A stretch of DNA of 64,000 bases, taken from positions 1 to 64,000 of the forward strand of contig JANYGK010000115.1 of assembly GCA_025362395.1 (NCBI GenBank), written 5' to 3'. A program made the translations under genes and the position numbers. The notes under the pieces are model-generated. The model saw only the letters and a list, made by a program, of their open reading frames with translations, was not told where the DNA came from and made no database searches. The DNA comes from Bacteroidota bacterium. GTDB taxonomy: Bacteria; Bacteroidota; Bacteroidia; B-17B0; Aurantibacillaceae. Position 1 is the stretch's first letter; the number at the start of each line of letters is the position of its first letter. Positions 8,552 through 17,493 of this stretch are shown in pieces.

Positions 8552-10573
8552 TTATTTATAAGACCGCTGAGCAATTTTAATATTCTCGTAAACTAATTCT
8601 TCTTTATTTAATTCCCAGTTGCTGATGCCTTTAAACTCCCATGCAGCTACGTATGCAAAATTCACGTCATCCCGTTTTGCTTCACCTTCTTCTGTTTGAT
8701 ACTCTTCACGGAAGTGGCCTCCACAGCTCTCTTCACGGTGTAAAGCATCTTTACACATTAATTCGCCAAGCTCAATAAAGTCAGCCACGCGACCTGCCTT
8801 TTCTAAATCCGGATTAAATTCATTTGCTTCACCCAATACACGCACGTCTCGCCAAAACTCTTCGCGTAAAGCTTGTATCTCGGCAATAGCTTCTGTTAAA
8901 CCTTGCTTGTTACGAGCCATACCGCATTTATCCCACATAATTAATCCTAAACGCTTGTGGAAACTTTCTACTGATTTAGTGCCTTTAATGGTTAAGAATT
9001 TAGTGATCAATGCCGTTTGTTCCGCTAGTGCTTTTTCAAATTCCGGATGATTGGTTTTTAAAGTTTCAATGGAATCCGCTTTACCTTTTTCAGCACTCAT
9101 ACGGGATACCTCATCCGATAAATACACACCTAATGTATATGGGATCACAAAATACCCATCTGCTAAGCCTTGCATTAAAGCGGAAGCTCCTAAACGGTTA
9201 GCGCCGTGGTCGGAGAAATTTGCTTCACCTAAAGCGTACAAGCCCGGTATAGTTGTCATTAAATTATAATCAACCCATAAGCCACCCATTGTGTAGTGAA
9301 CGGCAGGGTAAATACGCATGGGTACTTCATAAGGATTTTCACCCGTAATTTGTTGATACATGTCAAACAGGTTACCGTATTTTTCTTTTACCACTTCTTT
9401 ACCCAATGCCATAATTTGTTCTTTGCTTGGGTTGTGAATATTTTGCTTGGCAACTTCTGTTTTACCGTAACGTTCTGTGTTAGCAGCAAAATCAAGATAT
9501 ACCGCTTTTTTAGAAGAGCCTACGCCATATCCTGCATCGCAACGTTCTTTAGCAGCACGCGAAGCAACATCACGAGGTACTAAGTTACCGAACGCAGGGT
9601 AACGACGCTCTAAATAATAATCTCTTTCGTTTTCAGGAATATCGGTTGGCTTGCGGGTATCATCTTTTTTTAACGGAACCCAAATACGTCCGTCGTTGCG
9701 TAACGACTCTGACATTAGGGTTAATTTAGATTGATGATCGCCCGAAACCGGGATGCAAGTAGGATGAATTTGTGTATAACAAGGGTTACCGAAGAAAGCA
9801 CCTTTTTTATGAGCTTTCCATGCGGCAGTCACATTACTTCCCATTGCATTAGTAGATAAATAGAATACGTTTCCGTAACCGCCTGTGCATAATAAAACGG
9901 CATGGCCGAAATGTTTTTCCATTTCGCCGGTAATTAAGTTACGGGCAATGATACCGCGCGCAACGCCGTTAATGGTAACTACATCCAACATTTCATGACG
10001 GGCACATAATTCAACTGCACCCATGCCTACCTGGCGTTGTAATGCTGAATATGCTCCCAGTAATAATTGTTGGCCGGTTTGGCCCGCCGCATAAAACGTA
10101 CGTTGCACCTGTGTACCGCCAAATGAACGGTTACTTAACAAGCCGCCGTATTCGCGCGCTAAAGGAACGCCTTGCGCCACACATTGGTCAATAATACTTG
10201 AGGATACTTCGGCAAGGCGGTGAACGTTAGCTTCACGAGCCCTGTAATCTCCTCCTTTAATAGTATCGTAAAATAAACGGTAAGTAGAATCACCGTCGTT
10301 TTGATAATTTTTAGCAGCATTTATCCCGCCTTGTGCTGCAATAGAGTGTGCACGACGCGGTGAATCCTGAAAACAAAATACTTTTACTTTGTATCCCATT
10401 TCAGCTAATGAAGCTGCTGCGGAGGCGCCTGCAAGTCCTGAACCAACCACTAATACCTCTAAGCTGCGTTTGTTGGCAGGGTTTACAAGGTGTACGGTAG
10501 AACGGTATTTTGACCATTTTTGATCAATGGTTCCTTCAGGTATTTTTGAATTTAATTTTGGTGAGCTTGCCAT
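8552..10573 (-). CDS. sdhA: Succinate dehydrogenase/fumarate reductase flavoprotein subunit
   Basis: Catalytic subunit oxidising succinate to fumarate (or the reverse). It has an FAD Rossmann motif [17 protein letters not shown] near residue 43, the covalent-FAD His in [13 protein letters not shown], the substrate-site phrase [11 protein letters not shown], and a C-terminal fumarate reductase domain with [13 protein letters not shown]. The 673-residue length matches the Bacteroides/Flavobacterium class. It is 37 bases after sdhC and upstream of sdhB in one operon. Confidence 0.97.
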   Translation of the reverse strand: MASSPKLNSKIPEGTIDQKWSKYRSTVHLVNPANKRSLEVLVVGSGLAGASAAASLAEMGYKVKVFCFQDSPRRAHSIAAQGGINAAKNYQNDGDSTYRLFYDTIKGGDYRAREANVHRLAEVSSSIIDQCVAQGVPLAREYGGLLSNRSFGGTQVQRTFYAAGQTGQQLLLGAYSALQRQVGMGAVELCARHEMLDVVTINGVARGIIARNLITGEMEKHFGHAVLLCTGGYGNVFYLSTNAMGSNVTAAWKAHKKGAFFGNPCYTQIHPTCIPVSGDHQSKLTLMSESLRNDGRIWVPLKKDDTRKPTDIPENERDYYLERRYPAFGNLVPRDVASRAAKERCDAGYGVGSSKKAVYLDFAANTERYGKTEVAKQNIHNPSKEQIMALGKEVVKEKYGNLFDMYQQITGENPYEVPMRIYPAVHYTMGGLWVDYNLMTTIPGLYALGEANFSDHGANRLGASALMQGLADGYFVIPYTLGVYLSDEVSRMSAEKGKADSIETLKTNHPEFEKALAEQTALITKFLTIKGTKSVESFHKRLGLIMWDKCGMARNKQGLTEAIAEIQALREEFWRDVRVLGEANEFNPDLEKAGRVADFIELGELMCKDALHREESCGGHFREEYQTEEGEAKRDDVNFAYVAAWEFKGISNWELNKEELVYENIKIAQRSYK

Positions 10574-10610
10574 ATCTTATTAATTAAGAATGAAGATTAA
10601 AAATGAAAAA

Positions 10611-11285
10611 TTATTTTATTACGCCGGCATACATCAGTATCGGCATTAATGCAAAAATGAAAGGGATAATGATTGAAAATGCTACGCCGATATTTTTAAT
10701 AAGAGGCGTGTATTTTTTATGGTTTAACCCCAATGTTTGAAATGCTGATTGAAACCCATGTAATAAATGGTAAGCCAATGAAACCATTGCCAGTGTATAA
10801 ACAACCACTACCCAAAGCATGGTAAAGGTGGTTTGCATAACGGCATATAAATTTTCGTGACCATTAGCGTCTTCTCCCGGTAAGCCCGTAAACCGTGATT
10901 TTACCCAAAAATGCGTTAAGTGAATAATTAAAAATATTAATAACAAGGTTCCCAATAAGCCCATAGAACGGCTGTACCACGATGAGTTAGCGTTACCGTT
11001 AACCATTTCGTAGCCTATGGGTCGTGCTTTCCTGTTTTCTATTGTTAAGATTAATGCCTGAATTATATGCAGGATCAAGCCTGCAAATAAAACTAATTCA
11101 CCCGCCCTTATAAGCCAGTTATGAGCCATAAAATTAGCGCCGGTATTAAAGGTTAAACCTCCGTCGTTAAAAAATATAAGACTATTAATAAAACAGTGAA
11201 CTACTAAGAAGGAGATCAGAAATATGCCTGTGAGAGCCATAACTGTCTTTTTTCCGATTGATGATTTTAAGAATCCTTGACTCAT
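10611..11285 (-). CDS. sdhC: Succinate dehydrogenase cytochrome b subunit
   Basis: Single membrane anchor (224 aa) of the type in which one polypeptide with five membrane helices carries the hemes and quinone site. Helices with conserved His residues are seen (LVVHCFINS, ILHIIQALILT, IIHLTHFWV, LAYHLLHGFQSAF). It is the first gene of the sdh operon and is preceded by a good promoter. Confidence 0.94.
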   Translation of the reverse strand: MSQGFLKSSIGKKTVMALTGIFLISFLVVHCFINSLIFFNDGGLTFNTGANFMAHNWLIRAGELVLFAGLILHIIQALILTIENRKARPIGYEMVNGNANSSWYSRSMGLLGTLLLIFLIIHLTHFWVKSRFTGLPGEDANGHENLYAVMQTTFTMLWVVVVYTLAMVSLAYHLLHGFQSAFQTLGLNHKKYTPLIKNIGVAFSIIIPFIFALMPILMYAGVIK

Positions 11286-11314
11286 AAGAGATGTGATGTT
11301 AATTTTTTACTTGG

Positions 11315-11345
11315 CAAATGTATCATTGTGAAGCGTTTTAAACAA
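11315..11345 (-). promoter_or_regulatory. Promoter of the sdhCAB operon
   Basis: On the minus strand TTG (11343-11345) is followed after 20 bases by TACATTTG (11315-11322), a full match to the two-part Bacteroidota promoter. The expected start site gives a leader of about 25 bases before sdhC. Confidence 0.7.
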
Positions 11346-11481
11346 TATTTTTTAACGCTTTTCTTAACTAAATAACAAGTTTAAGCCCAAATAGGTTTAC
11401 TGCCGGACTAAATAAAGCTTATTTGGAATTGTTCTAAATTTAAATTTTTTTGCGCTGCGTGTAAAGGAAATTTATTTGATT

Positions 11482-12471
11482 TTACACATCTGTTATGACA
11501 TCAAACTCTTTAAAGCTTCCTACTATAGCTAATCCTGTAACTTTTTTAGCAATATTCTTATTCTTAATTTTTTCAGCTATTTGATTTAAAGTTGACCCCG
11601 AACCAACAGCATCATCAATAAGCAAGACATGTTTAAAATTTCTATTATCTACAACGGCAAACGTATTTTCCGCATTTCTAATACGTTCATTCATTTTTGA
11701 TAATGATTTTTGAGGTATCGGTATGATGCCGCTTATCTTTTGAATTTCAATATGCGGCATATTTAAATTTAGTTTTTGTTGTATGAATTTCATTATTTGC
11801 ACTTCCCTTCTAACAGTGGGTGGTACAAAGGCAACAGCATCTATTTTATGTTCCAGGATAAATGTTTTAATTTTTACTTCAATCTCATCCATCATTATTT
11901 GCATAAGATATTTGTTTTGACCTTGCTTGGCATAATGTAACAAAGTACCCAATCGCGTTTTGCCAAAACGCTCAATCGCATAAAAATCCAGATAATATAA
12001 TTTATCAAGCCAAATCTTTTTGTATTCTTTAGTATTAATCAATTTTTCTGTGCCATCAATTAATTTTGACTTTGTATAGTACACATCATATTTGTTTTTT
12101 GTAATTATAAACTCCTTTATTGTTTTTTCAATAGGCAAATTGCGTTGTACACACCAATAGTTAAAGGCTTCAATACCGGTTAGTAGATTCCCTGTATCAG
12201 TAATAATTAAAAAGTTTTCAGTTAAAAATTTCAATTCTGCATCAGAAACATTTGCTAAAGCCGGTATAATGTCGGCATCATTTATTTTTGAATTTTTCCG
12301 ATAGATCGTTTTAGGCGGAGACCCAAGCTTTATAATATTTTTATTTTCTAATAATTGTTTAATTGCCAGATGAACCATCTGTTTGGATACATTTAATTTT
12401 CCTGCAATTTCATTTACAGATAACTCGTTGTAAGTTTCTAGTAGTTTTTCAATATTTTGCTTAACTGTCAT
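11482..12471 (-). CDS. Winged-helix regulator fused to a phosphoribosyltransferase domain
   Basis: 329 residues. Residues 1-60 form a helix-turn-helix (LSVNEIAGKLNVSKQMVHLAIKQLLE). The middle part (about 70-190) is not recognised. The C-terminal part has a type I PRTase fold with the PRPP-binding loop VLLIDDAVGSGSTLNQIA near residue 285. This architecture recalls PurR of Gram-positive bacteria in concept (DNA-binding domain plus PRTase effector domain), but the sequence is not obviously PurR. Two palindromic sites flank its own -7 box, so it is probably autoregulated and may sense PRPP or a nucleotide. It is monocistronic, and its biological target is unknown. Confidence 0.72.
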   Translation of the reverse strand: MTVKQNIEKLLETYNELSVNEIAGKLNVSKQMVHLAIKQLLENKNIIKLGSPPKTIYRKNSKINDADIIPALANVSDAELKFLTENFLIITDTGNLLTGIEAFNYWCVQRNLPIEKTIKEFIITKNKYDVYYTKSKLIDGTEKLINTKEYKKIWLDKLYYLDFYAIERFGKTRLGTLLHYAKQGQNKYLMQIMMDEIEVKIKTFILEHKIDAVAFVPPTVRREVQIMKFIQQKLNLNMPHIEIQKISGIIPIPQKSLSKMNERIRNAENTFAVVDNRNFKHVLLIDDAVGSGSTLNQIAEKIKNKNIAKKVTGLAIVGSFKEFDVITDV

Positions 12472-12475
12472 TTAT

Positions 12476-12499
12476 TACTTTACTGTTTACTATAAAGTA
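12476..12499 (-). promoter_or_regulatory. Proximal operator palindrome
   Basis: TACTTTA (12476-12482) and TAAAGTA (12493-12499) are perfect inverted arms with 10 bases between. The site lies between the -7 box and the ATG of the HTH-PRTase gene, over the expected transcription start. It shares its arms and the TTTACTGTTTACT core with the distal site. Confidence 0.6.
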
Positions 12500-12500
12500 T

Positions 12501-12508
12501 CAAATATA
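12501..12508 (-). promoter_or_regulatory. -7 promoter box of HTH-PRTase gene
   Basis: On the minus strand it reads TATATTTG, an exact TAnnTTTG match, lying between the two operator palindromes. Confidence 0.55.
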
Positions 12509-12520
12509 AATAAATATTGT

Positions 12521-12551
12521 TACTTTACAGTTTACTGTAAATAGTAAAGTA
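12521..12551 (-). promoter_or_regulatory. Distal nested operator palindrome
   Basis: Two nested perfect palindromes: outer arms TACTTTAC (12521-12528) and GTAAAGTA (12544-12551), inner arms TTTACAG (12524-12530) and CTGTAAA (12535-12541). The site covers the -33 region of the HTH-PRTase promoter, where no TTG was found, which fits an operator blocking polymerase. Confidence 0.62.
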
Positions 12552-12600
12552 TAAAATTATAAATAGCTGGCATTTAAAACGTTAAATAAAATGGTGGGAT

Positions 12601-15600
12601 TTAATTCCCGATCAGCACGAAAGCACCCCAATAATACGGTTGGGGATAGCGTTTTTTGATTTCCAATTGTGCTTTTCGTAATGAGCTGCGTTTGGAGTTT
12701 TGAAAATCGGTTTGCAGGTAGTTCTTATAAAATTCTGTCATTAATTCCTGTGTGGCATCATCATCAACCACCCATAAGCTCATAATAATTGATTTTGCGC
12801 CGGCAGTTAAAAAAGCCCTTTGCAACCCGTAAACACCTTGTCCGTTAACTAAATCACCCAGTCCGGTTTCGCAGGCAGAAAGGGTTACAAGATCTGTGTT
12901 TTGTAAATTTAGCAGAGATGCCTCATAAGCAGTGAGGATACCGTCCTCCTGTTGTATTAACGTGGTATCTTTAGCGGCCGAAGCTCCTGCCATAATTAAT
13001 CCCGAACGCAATAATGGATTCCGGTGCGCCTGTTCAGTTGAAAAACCTACTATTTTGTCGTCCCCTGTATCTTCATCAGGCAAAAAGAACCCATGTGTGG
13101 CAACGTGCAAAATAGCAGGGCTATTCAATTTTTTGATTTCGTCTTCGGTAGCATATTGACTTAAATACAAATCGGCTTTCCAGTTTTTTGTTTTTAGTAA
13201 AGCCGTAATAGCTTCTGTCTCTTTTTTTGTTCCCGGCAGTTCAGGTAAATCTGTAAACACTGCGCGGGAAGCAACGGCAGCGGTGTTTGACTTAGTATTA
13301 GATTTTAGATCGTAGTCGGGAAAGCCGAACAGTGAGGCGGTTTGTGAAACATTGGCAGGTTCATTTGTATTTAATAAATCTTTTAAGCTATTAACCTGAG
13401 TTATTTCGGTGTTCTCTAAAAGGTATGTTTTTGTTTTAGGATTAAATAAGGTATAAAGGTTTAGCTTTTGATAAATGCCGTCTGCCGAAAAATAAATATT
13501 TGTAATACCGCCGGTATATTTTTCAAACGCTTTATAAAAACGATTGTACGATAAAAAATCACAAAGCGTATCTTCTATGCATTGCTTATAACGGTTTATA
13601 AATAAAGTATCAAAAAAAGCGCAGCTGTCTAAGGTAATTAGTTTTGGAACTGCATAGTTTTTACCTATCAACAAAGCTGCATAGTTTATTTGAGGAACAC
13701 CGGCATCAACGGATATAGCGGTTCTTATAATTTCAATTGCGAGGTCGGTTTTAGTTAAACGGTTTTTGATAGCGGTAAATGCATCGGTTTTACCGGTTGC
13801 TTTTTTAAAAAGTGAAGAGGACTCGCTTAGTTTTTTTTCAAGCGTATTTTTAAACGCTTCCTCTTGTTCTAAGTCTACATCATTTTGCGCCAGTTCTTTT
13901 AAAGAATATTTGTAGAGTTCCTGCAACCGGCTTTTTTGTTGCAGCCAATCTGTAAACAAATGCTTAACGGCCGTATCATTACTTGCCTGTATTATTTTGT
14001 TAATGTTTCCGGATTCACTCAGGAGCAGCGATTTATCAAGCAACCGAACATTTAAGAGTGTTTTAAACAGGCTGCCATTTTTATAAGCCGGGCTCTGTTT
14101 GTTCAATTTAATGACGAAGCTGTAAAAGGTTTCGAAACGGTTTGAAAGAATATAATAGAAATCTGTTTTCTCCTCTTCGCTCATCGACACAAAATTGTCT
14201 TCCACTATTTTTTTATACCCGCTCATGGAGCTTAAATAATAATGAATAGCTTCCGGGTTATTCTTTAACCTGTCGTATATGTTAGCAATGCTAAATTGCA
14301 TATCTATATACTCGAAATTTTGCACGCCAAAATTAGCTTTAAAGATGGTAGCCGCTTCTGTAAAGGTATTAATCGCGGCTTTATAGTTCTTCATTTCGCA
14401 TTCAATAGTTCCTTTGCCGCTCAGGTACAAGCCATATTTATCGGTTTCTTTAGCGCCGCTTTTTTCCATAAGACGTAAACATTTTTCCTTATACTCAAGC
14501 GCCTTGGCATAATTCTTTTTACGAGCATAAAGAGTCGATAAATTACTCAGGCAGTTCGCATACCGTTGGTTATCTTCTCCCAACTTATTTTTATAAATAG
14601 CCTCACATTGCAGCAACAAGACTTCTGCATCGTTTAAGTAATTGAATTCCATTTTTAATAATGCGAGGTTACTTAGCGAATTAGCATAATATTCATGGGT
14701 TTCACCGCTTGTGTTCTTCCTGATTTCCACTGCTTGTTCTATACTTGAAACAGCCGCTTTATAATTTCCCATCATCCGGTACAGATCGCCCAAATTGTTT
14801 AAAGGGTTTGCCAATTCTACATTATTCTGGTAACCCGCGGCTTTATAGTAAGCTATACTTTTTAAAAAACATTTTTCTGCCTGCGAATAATTACTTTTTG
14901 CTTTATAAAGTAAGGCCATATTGTTTAAGAGTGATGCCAATTCTTCTTTGGTGATTTTACTGTAAGCATTTTCCAATTTAAAAGCATCTAAATATAAAGG
15001 CTCGGCACCATTGTAATTGCCCATCATGCGGTAACATTCGGCTACATTATTAGTGAGTGTTGCAATAGTCGATGTGTCTGTATTATGATATTGTTGCGTT
15101 GTATATAAAGCCTTTAAAAACAATTCAGAAGCCTCATTATAATTTCCCTGACCTTGTGAGATACGGGCTTTATTATTAAGACAGCTTAAATAATAGGAAT
15201 TATTTTCTCCTTTAAGCGTTTTAAAATAATACAACAGCGCGTCATTTAAAGGAATTGCCGAGGCATAATCTCCCATCTCAATTTTCATGTCGACATACTT
15301 TTTATACATTAACGTATATTCTTGACTTGATTGGCCAAAAAACTTTGACATTAAAGGCAGCGATACTAAGTAATACTGCTCTGCTCGTTCGTAGTTACCG
15401 GCAACGCCCGAAACATAAGCAAGGTTATATACATAGAAACCGTAATCGAAACTTGTGTCTGCTTTTACAGAATATACTTTATTTACCGCTCTTGAATAAC
15501 AATAAATAGAACTGTCAAAATTATTATGATTAAAATAGTAATTTCCGAATGAATTTTCGATCTCCGCAAAAAATATAGGGTCTTTTAATAATTCCTTTAT

Positions 15601-15804
15601 ATAATTTTTTACCAACACGTTTCCTGTTTCAAACAATTTGTCGGTATTTGCCTGCTCCCTGAATGCATTATAATCAGCACGAAGCATGTTGTAAGATTGT
15701 GAACGTCCTATTACCGAAAGAAAAAGAAAGCATATAACAACCCCGGTACGGCGTATATATATGTTTAAAGCAGCAGGTTTCATTTGAATGCTAAATAGAA
15801 ACAT
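12601..15804 (-). CDS. TPR-CHAT domain protein (caspase-like protease fold)
   Basis: A 1067-residue protein with a signal/anchor segment (about 20-36, GVVICFLFLSVIG), about ten TPR units from roughly residue 90 to 530, a helical linker, and a C-terminal CHAT domain. The CHAT His lies in HVATHGFF (about residue 903) and the Cys in LSACETGLG (about 976), so the catalytic dyad is intact; the ending YYWGAFVLIGN is typical. CHAT proteins are predicted cysteine proteases; with a signal peptide this one acts in the envelope or outside, unlike cytoplasmic defence CHATs. Start ATG at 15804; ATG at 15783 (MKPAALN) is an alternative. It starts 15 bases after the oxidoreductase upstream, so the two are likely co-transcribed. 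Confidence 0.85.
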   Translation of the reverse strand: MFLFSIQMKPAALNIYIRRTGVVICFLFLSVIGRSQSYNMLRADYNAFREQANTDKLFETGNVLVKNYIKELLKDPIFFAEIENSFGNYYFNHNNFDSSIYCYSRAVNKVYSVKADTSFDYGFYVYNLAYVSGVAGNYERAEQYYLVSLPLMSKFFGQSSQEYTLMYKKYVDMKIEMGDYASAIPLNDALLYYFKTLKGENNSYYLSCLNNKARISQGQGNYNEASELFLKALYTTQQYHNTDTSTIATLTNNVAECYRMMGNYNGAEPLYLDAFKLENAYSKITKEELASLLNNMALLYKAKSNYSQAEKCFLKSIAYYKAAGYQNNVELANPLNNLGDLYRMMGNYKAAVSSIEQAVEIRKNTSGETHEYYANSLSNLALLKMEFNYLNDAEVLLLQCEAIYKNKLGEDNQRYANCLSNLSTLYARKKNYAKALEYKEKCLRLMEKSGAKETDKYGLYLSGKGTIECEMKNYKAAINTFTEAATIFKANFGVQNFEYIDMQFSIANIYDRLKNNPEAIHYYLSSMSGYKKIVEDNFVSMSEEEKTDFYYILSNRFETFYSFVIKLNKQSPAYKNGSLFKTLLNVRLLDKSLLLSESGNINKIIQASNDTAVKHLFTDWLQQKSRLQELYKYSLKELAQNDVDLEQEEAFKNTLEKKLSESSSLFKKATGKTDAFTAIKNRLTKTDLAIEIIRTAISVDAGVPQINYAALLIGKNYAVPKLITLDSCAFFDTLFINRYKQCIEDTLCDFLSYNRFYKAFEKYTGGITNIYFSADGIYQKLNLYTLFNPKTKTYLLENTEITQVNSLKDLLNTNEPANVSQTASLFGFPDYDLKSNTKSNTAAVASRAVFTDLPELPGTKKETEAITALLKTKNWKADLYLSQYATEDEIKKLNSPAILHVATHGFFLPDEDTGDDKIVGFSTEQAHRNPLLRSGLIMAGASAAKDTTLIQQEDGILTAYEASLLNLQNTDLVTLSACETGLGDLVNGQGVYGLQRAFLTAGAKSIIMSLWVVDDDATQELMTEFYKNYLQTDFQNSKRSSLRKAQLEIKKRYPQPYYWGAFVLIGN

Positions 15805-15819
15805 TTTCTCTTAAACTTG

Positions 15820-17412
15820 CTAATTTTTATTTTTATACCGACTTATGCGCCAAAATAAATTACGGTTCAGTATGCTTATGGCAGTTACTATGCCCGAAAC
15901 CATTGCTGAGCAAACACCAACTGCTATTATATCCTGACCTGTAAGGTATAAATTTTTGTAATTTGTTTTAGGCCTTAATTGTTTTAGTTCAAAACGTTTT
16001 GGGGTATGCTCCAATCCATAAATTTCACCGGCAGCATATCCCGAAAAATGTTTGGTAGATAATGGCGTAGAGAGTTCACATACTTCTACATGTCCTTTTA
16101 TTTGAGGCACGGTATCATATAACTTTTCAAGAAAATTTAACCGTATAGCTTCTTTTATTTTTTCATAGTCATCGCCTCGCTTTTGCCATTGTTTAGTTTC
16201 CCATTCGCGCATCCAGTTATACGGGTAAGCTCCCAATACCTGTATGGTAGAGGTGCCCGGATGTCTGATTTGCCGGTTGCTGTCTTTTGCGGAACAAAAA
16301 GAAATATAGTACATTGATGGAGTAATGCTTTTATTTTTTAAACGGTCTTCACTCGATTCATCTATCCGGTAATTTTCATAAAGCCACATGTTATGTTTAG
16401 GTAATTTTAATGCTTCGTCTGTTGCGTTTAGTCCAACATACATACACACGTGTGATACGGATGGTTTTATTTTATTTAGTTCGATCGTGTTTTCTTCTTT
16501 CTGAAATTCTTTTAAAATTAATTTATTAAACGTGTTGTGTACCCCGGCATTACTGATAATATTTTTAGCATGCAATGTATCTCCGTTTTGCATTAACACA
16601 CCAATGGCTTTATTATTTTTAATAATTATATTTTTCACATCGGCTTTAACGGCTATTATTCCTCCATGAGTTTCAATAACATCAGCCATAGTTTTAAAAA
16701 TAGTACCCGAACCGCCAACCGGGTAAGCGGCACCTTCCAAGTAATGGGCAACCACCAACGCGTGTATGCCAAAGCTGCTTTTTTTAGGCGTTAAGCCATA
16801 GTTGCCGCACTGCGAACAAAGCACGGCAATCAGCTTTTGGTTATCGGTTAAACCCAGTAACACATCGTAAGTAGTTTGTTTGGAATACGCCAAGAAGTTT
16901 TTTTTTAAACGGTATCCTATCAAATTACCCAACCAGTCGGGCATTGTTTTTTCGCAAAAAAATAATGAGGCATCATTACTTACTTTTATAATTAATGCAT
17001 AATAGGAACGGATCGCGTCTTCTTCAGCCGGGAAATAGGCAATGATCTGATTTACCTGATTAGTAAATCCTTTTCTAAAATTGTAAGTATCACCTTCAAT
17101 AATGGCACGGTCATAAACATCCCCCATGTCATCCCACATTAGTTTGCCGTTGGTAATATAATCAAACGCTTTTCTTATACGCGTGCCTGAAATGTTAACT
17201 TGGCCTATGTAATGCGCGCCAACATCCCATTCAAATTTTTTGCGTTTAAAGGTGTGTGTAAATCCACCGGCGGTATAATGTTTTTCGAGTACTAATACTT
17301 TTTTTCCCGCTTTTGCCAGAAATACGGCTGTTGTTAAACCTCCTACTCCTGAGCCAATAATAATTGCATCATAGGTTGTTTTTGCAAGGTTTGAAGAATA
17401 CAAGTTTTTCAA
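15820..17412 (-). CDS. FAD-dependent oxidoreductase, RetSat/CrtI-like
   Basis: 530 residues of the phytoene desaturase/all-trans-retinol 13,14-reductase family. It has the dinucleotide motif IIGSGVGGLTTAVFLAKAG near residue 18, the second FAD phrase VLEKHYTAGGFTHTF, and the C-terminal FAD-contact region (LTGQDIIAVGVCSAMVSG) followed by a hydrophobic end. GGFTHTF and the absence of neighbouring crtB/crtE argue for a saturase or lipid/isoprenoid reductase rather than a carotenoid desaturase. It sits between the SpoIIE phosphatase (81 bases) and CHAT (15 bases) genes in a likely operon. Substrate unknown. Confidence 0.8.
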   Translation of the reverse strand: MKNLYSSNLAKTTYDAIIIGSGVGGLTTAVFLAKAGKKVLVLEKHYTAGGFTHTFKRKKFEWDVGAHYIGQVNISGTRIRKAFDYITNGKLMWDDMGDVYDRAIIEGDTYNFRKGFTNQVNQIIAYFPAEEDAIRSYYALIIKVSNDASLFFCEKTMPDWLGNLIGYRLKKNFLAYSKQTTYDVLLGLTDNQKLIAVLCSQCGNYGLTPKKSSFGIHALVVAHYLEGAAYPVGGSGTIFKTMADVIETHGGIIAVKADVKNIIIKNNKAIGVLMQNGDTLHAKNIISNAGVHNTFNKLILKEFQKEENTIELNKIKPSVSHVCMYVGLNATDEALKLPKHNMWLYENYRIDESSEDRLKNKSITPSMYYISFCSAKDSNRQIRHPGTSTIQVLGAYPYNWMREWETKQWQKRGDDYEKIKEAIRLNFLEKLYDTVPQIKGHVEVCELSTPLSTKHFSGYAAGEIYGLEHTPKRFELKQLRPKTNYKNLYLTGQDIIAVGVCSAMVSGIVTAISILNRNLFWRISRYKNKN

Positions 17413-17493
17413 ATAAATAGATTATCAGGTTTTCTTAACCCGGCAGTTAGTATAAATTAAAGGGAAATGTGAATGTACATTTTATTTATACAA

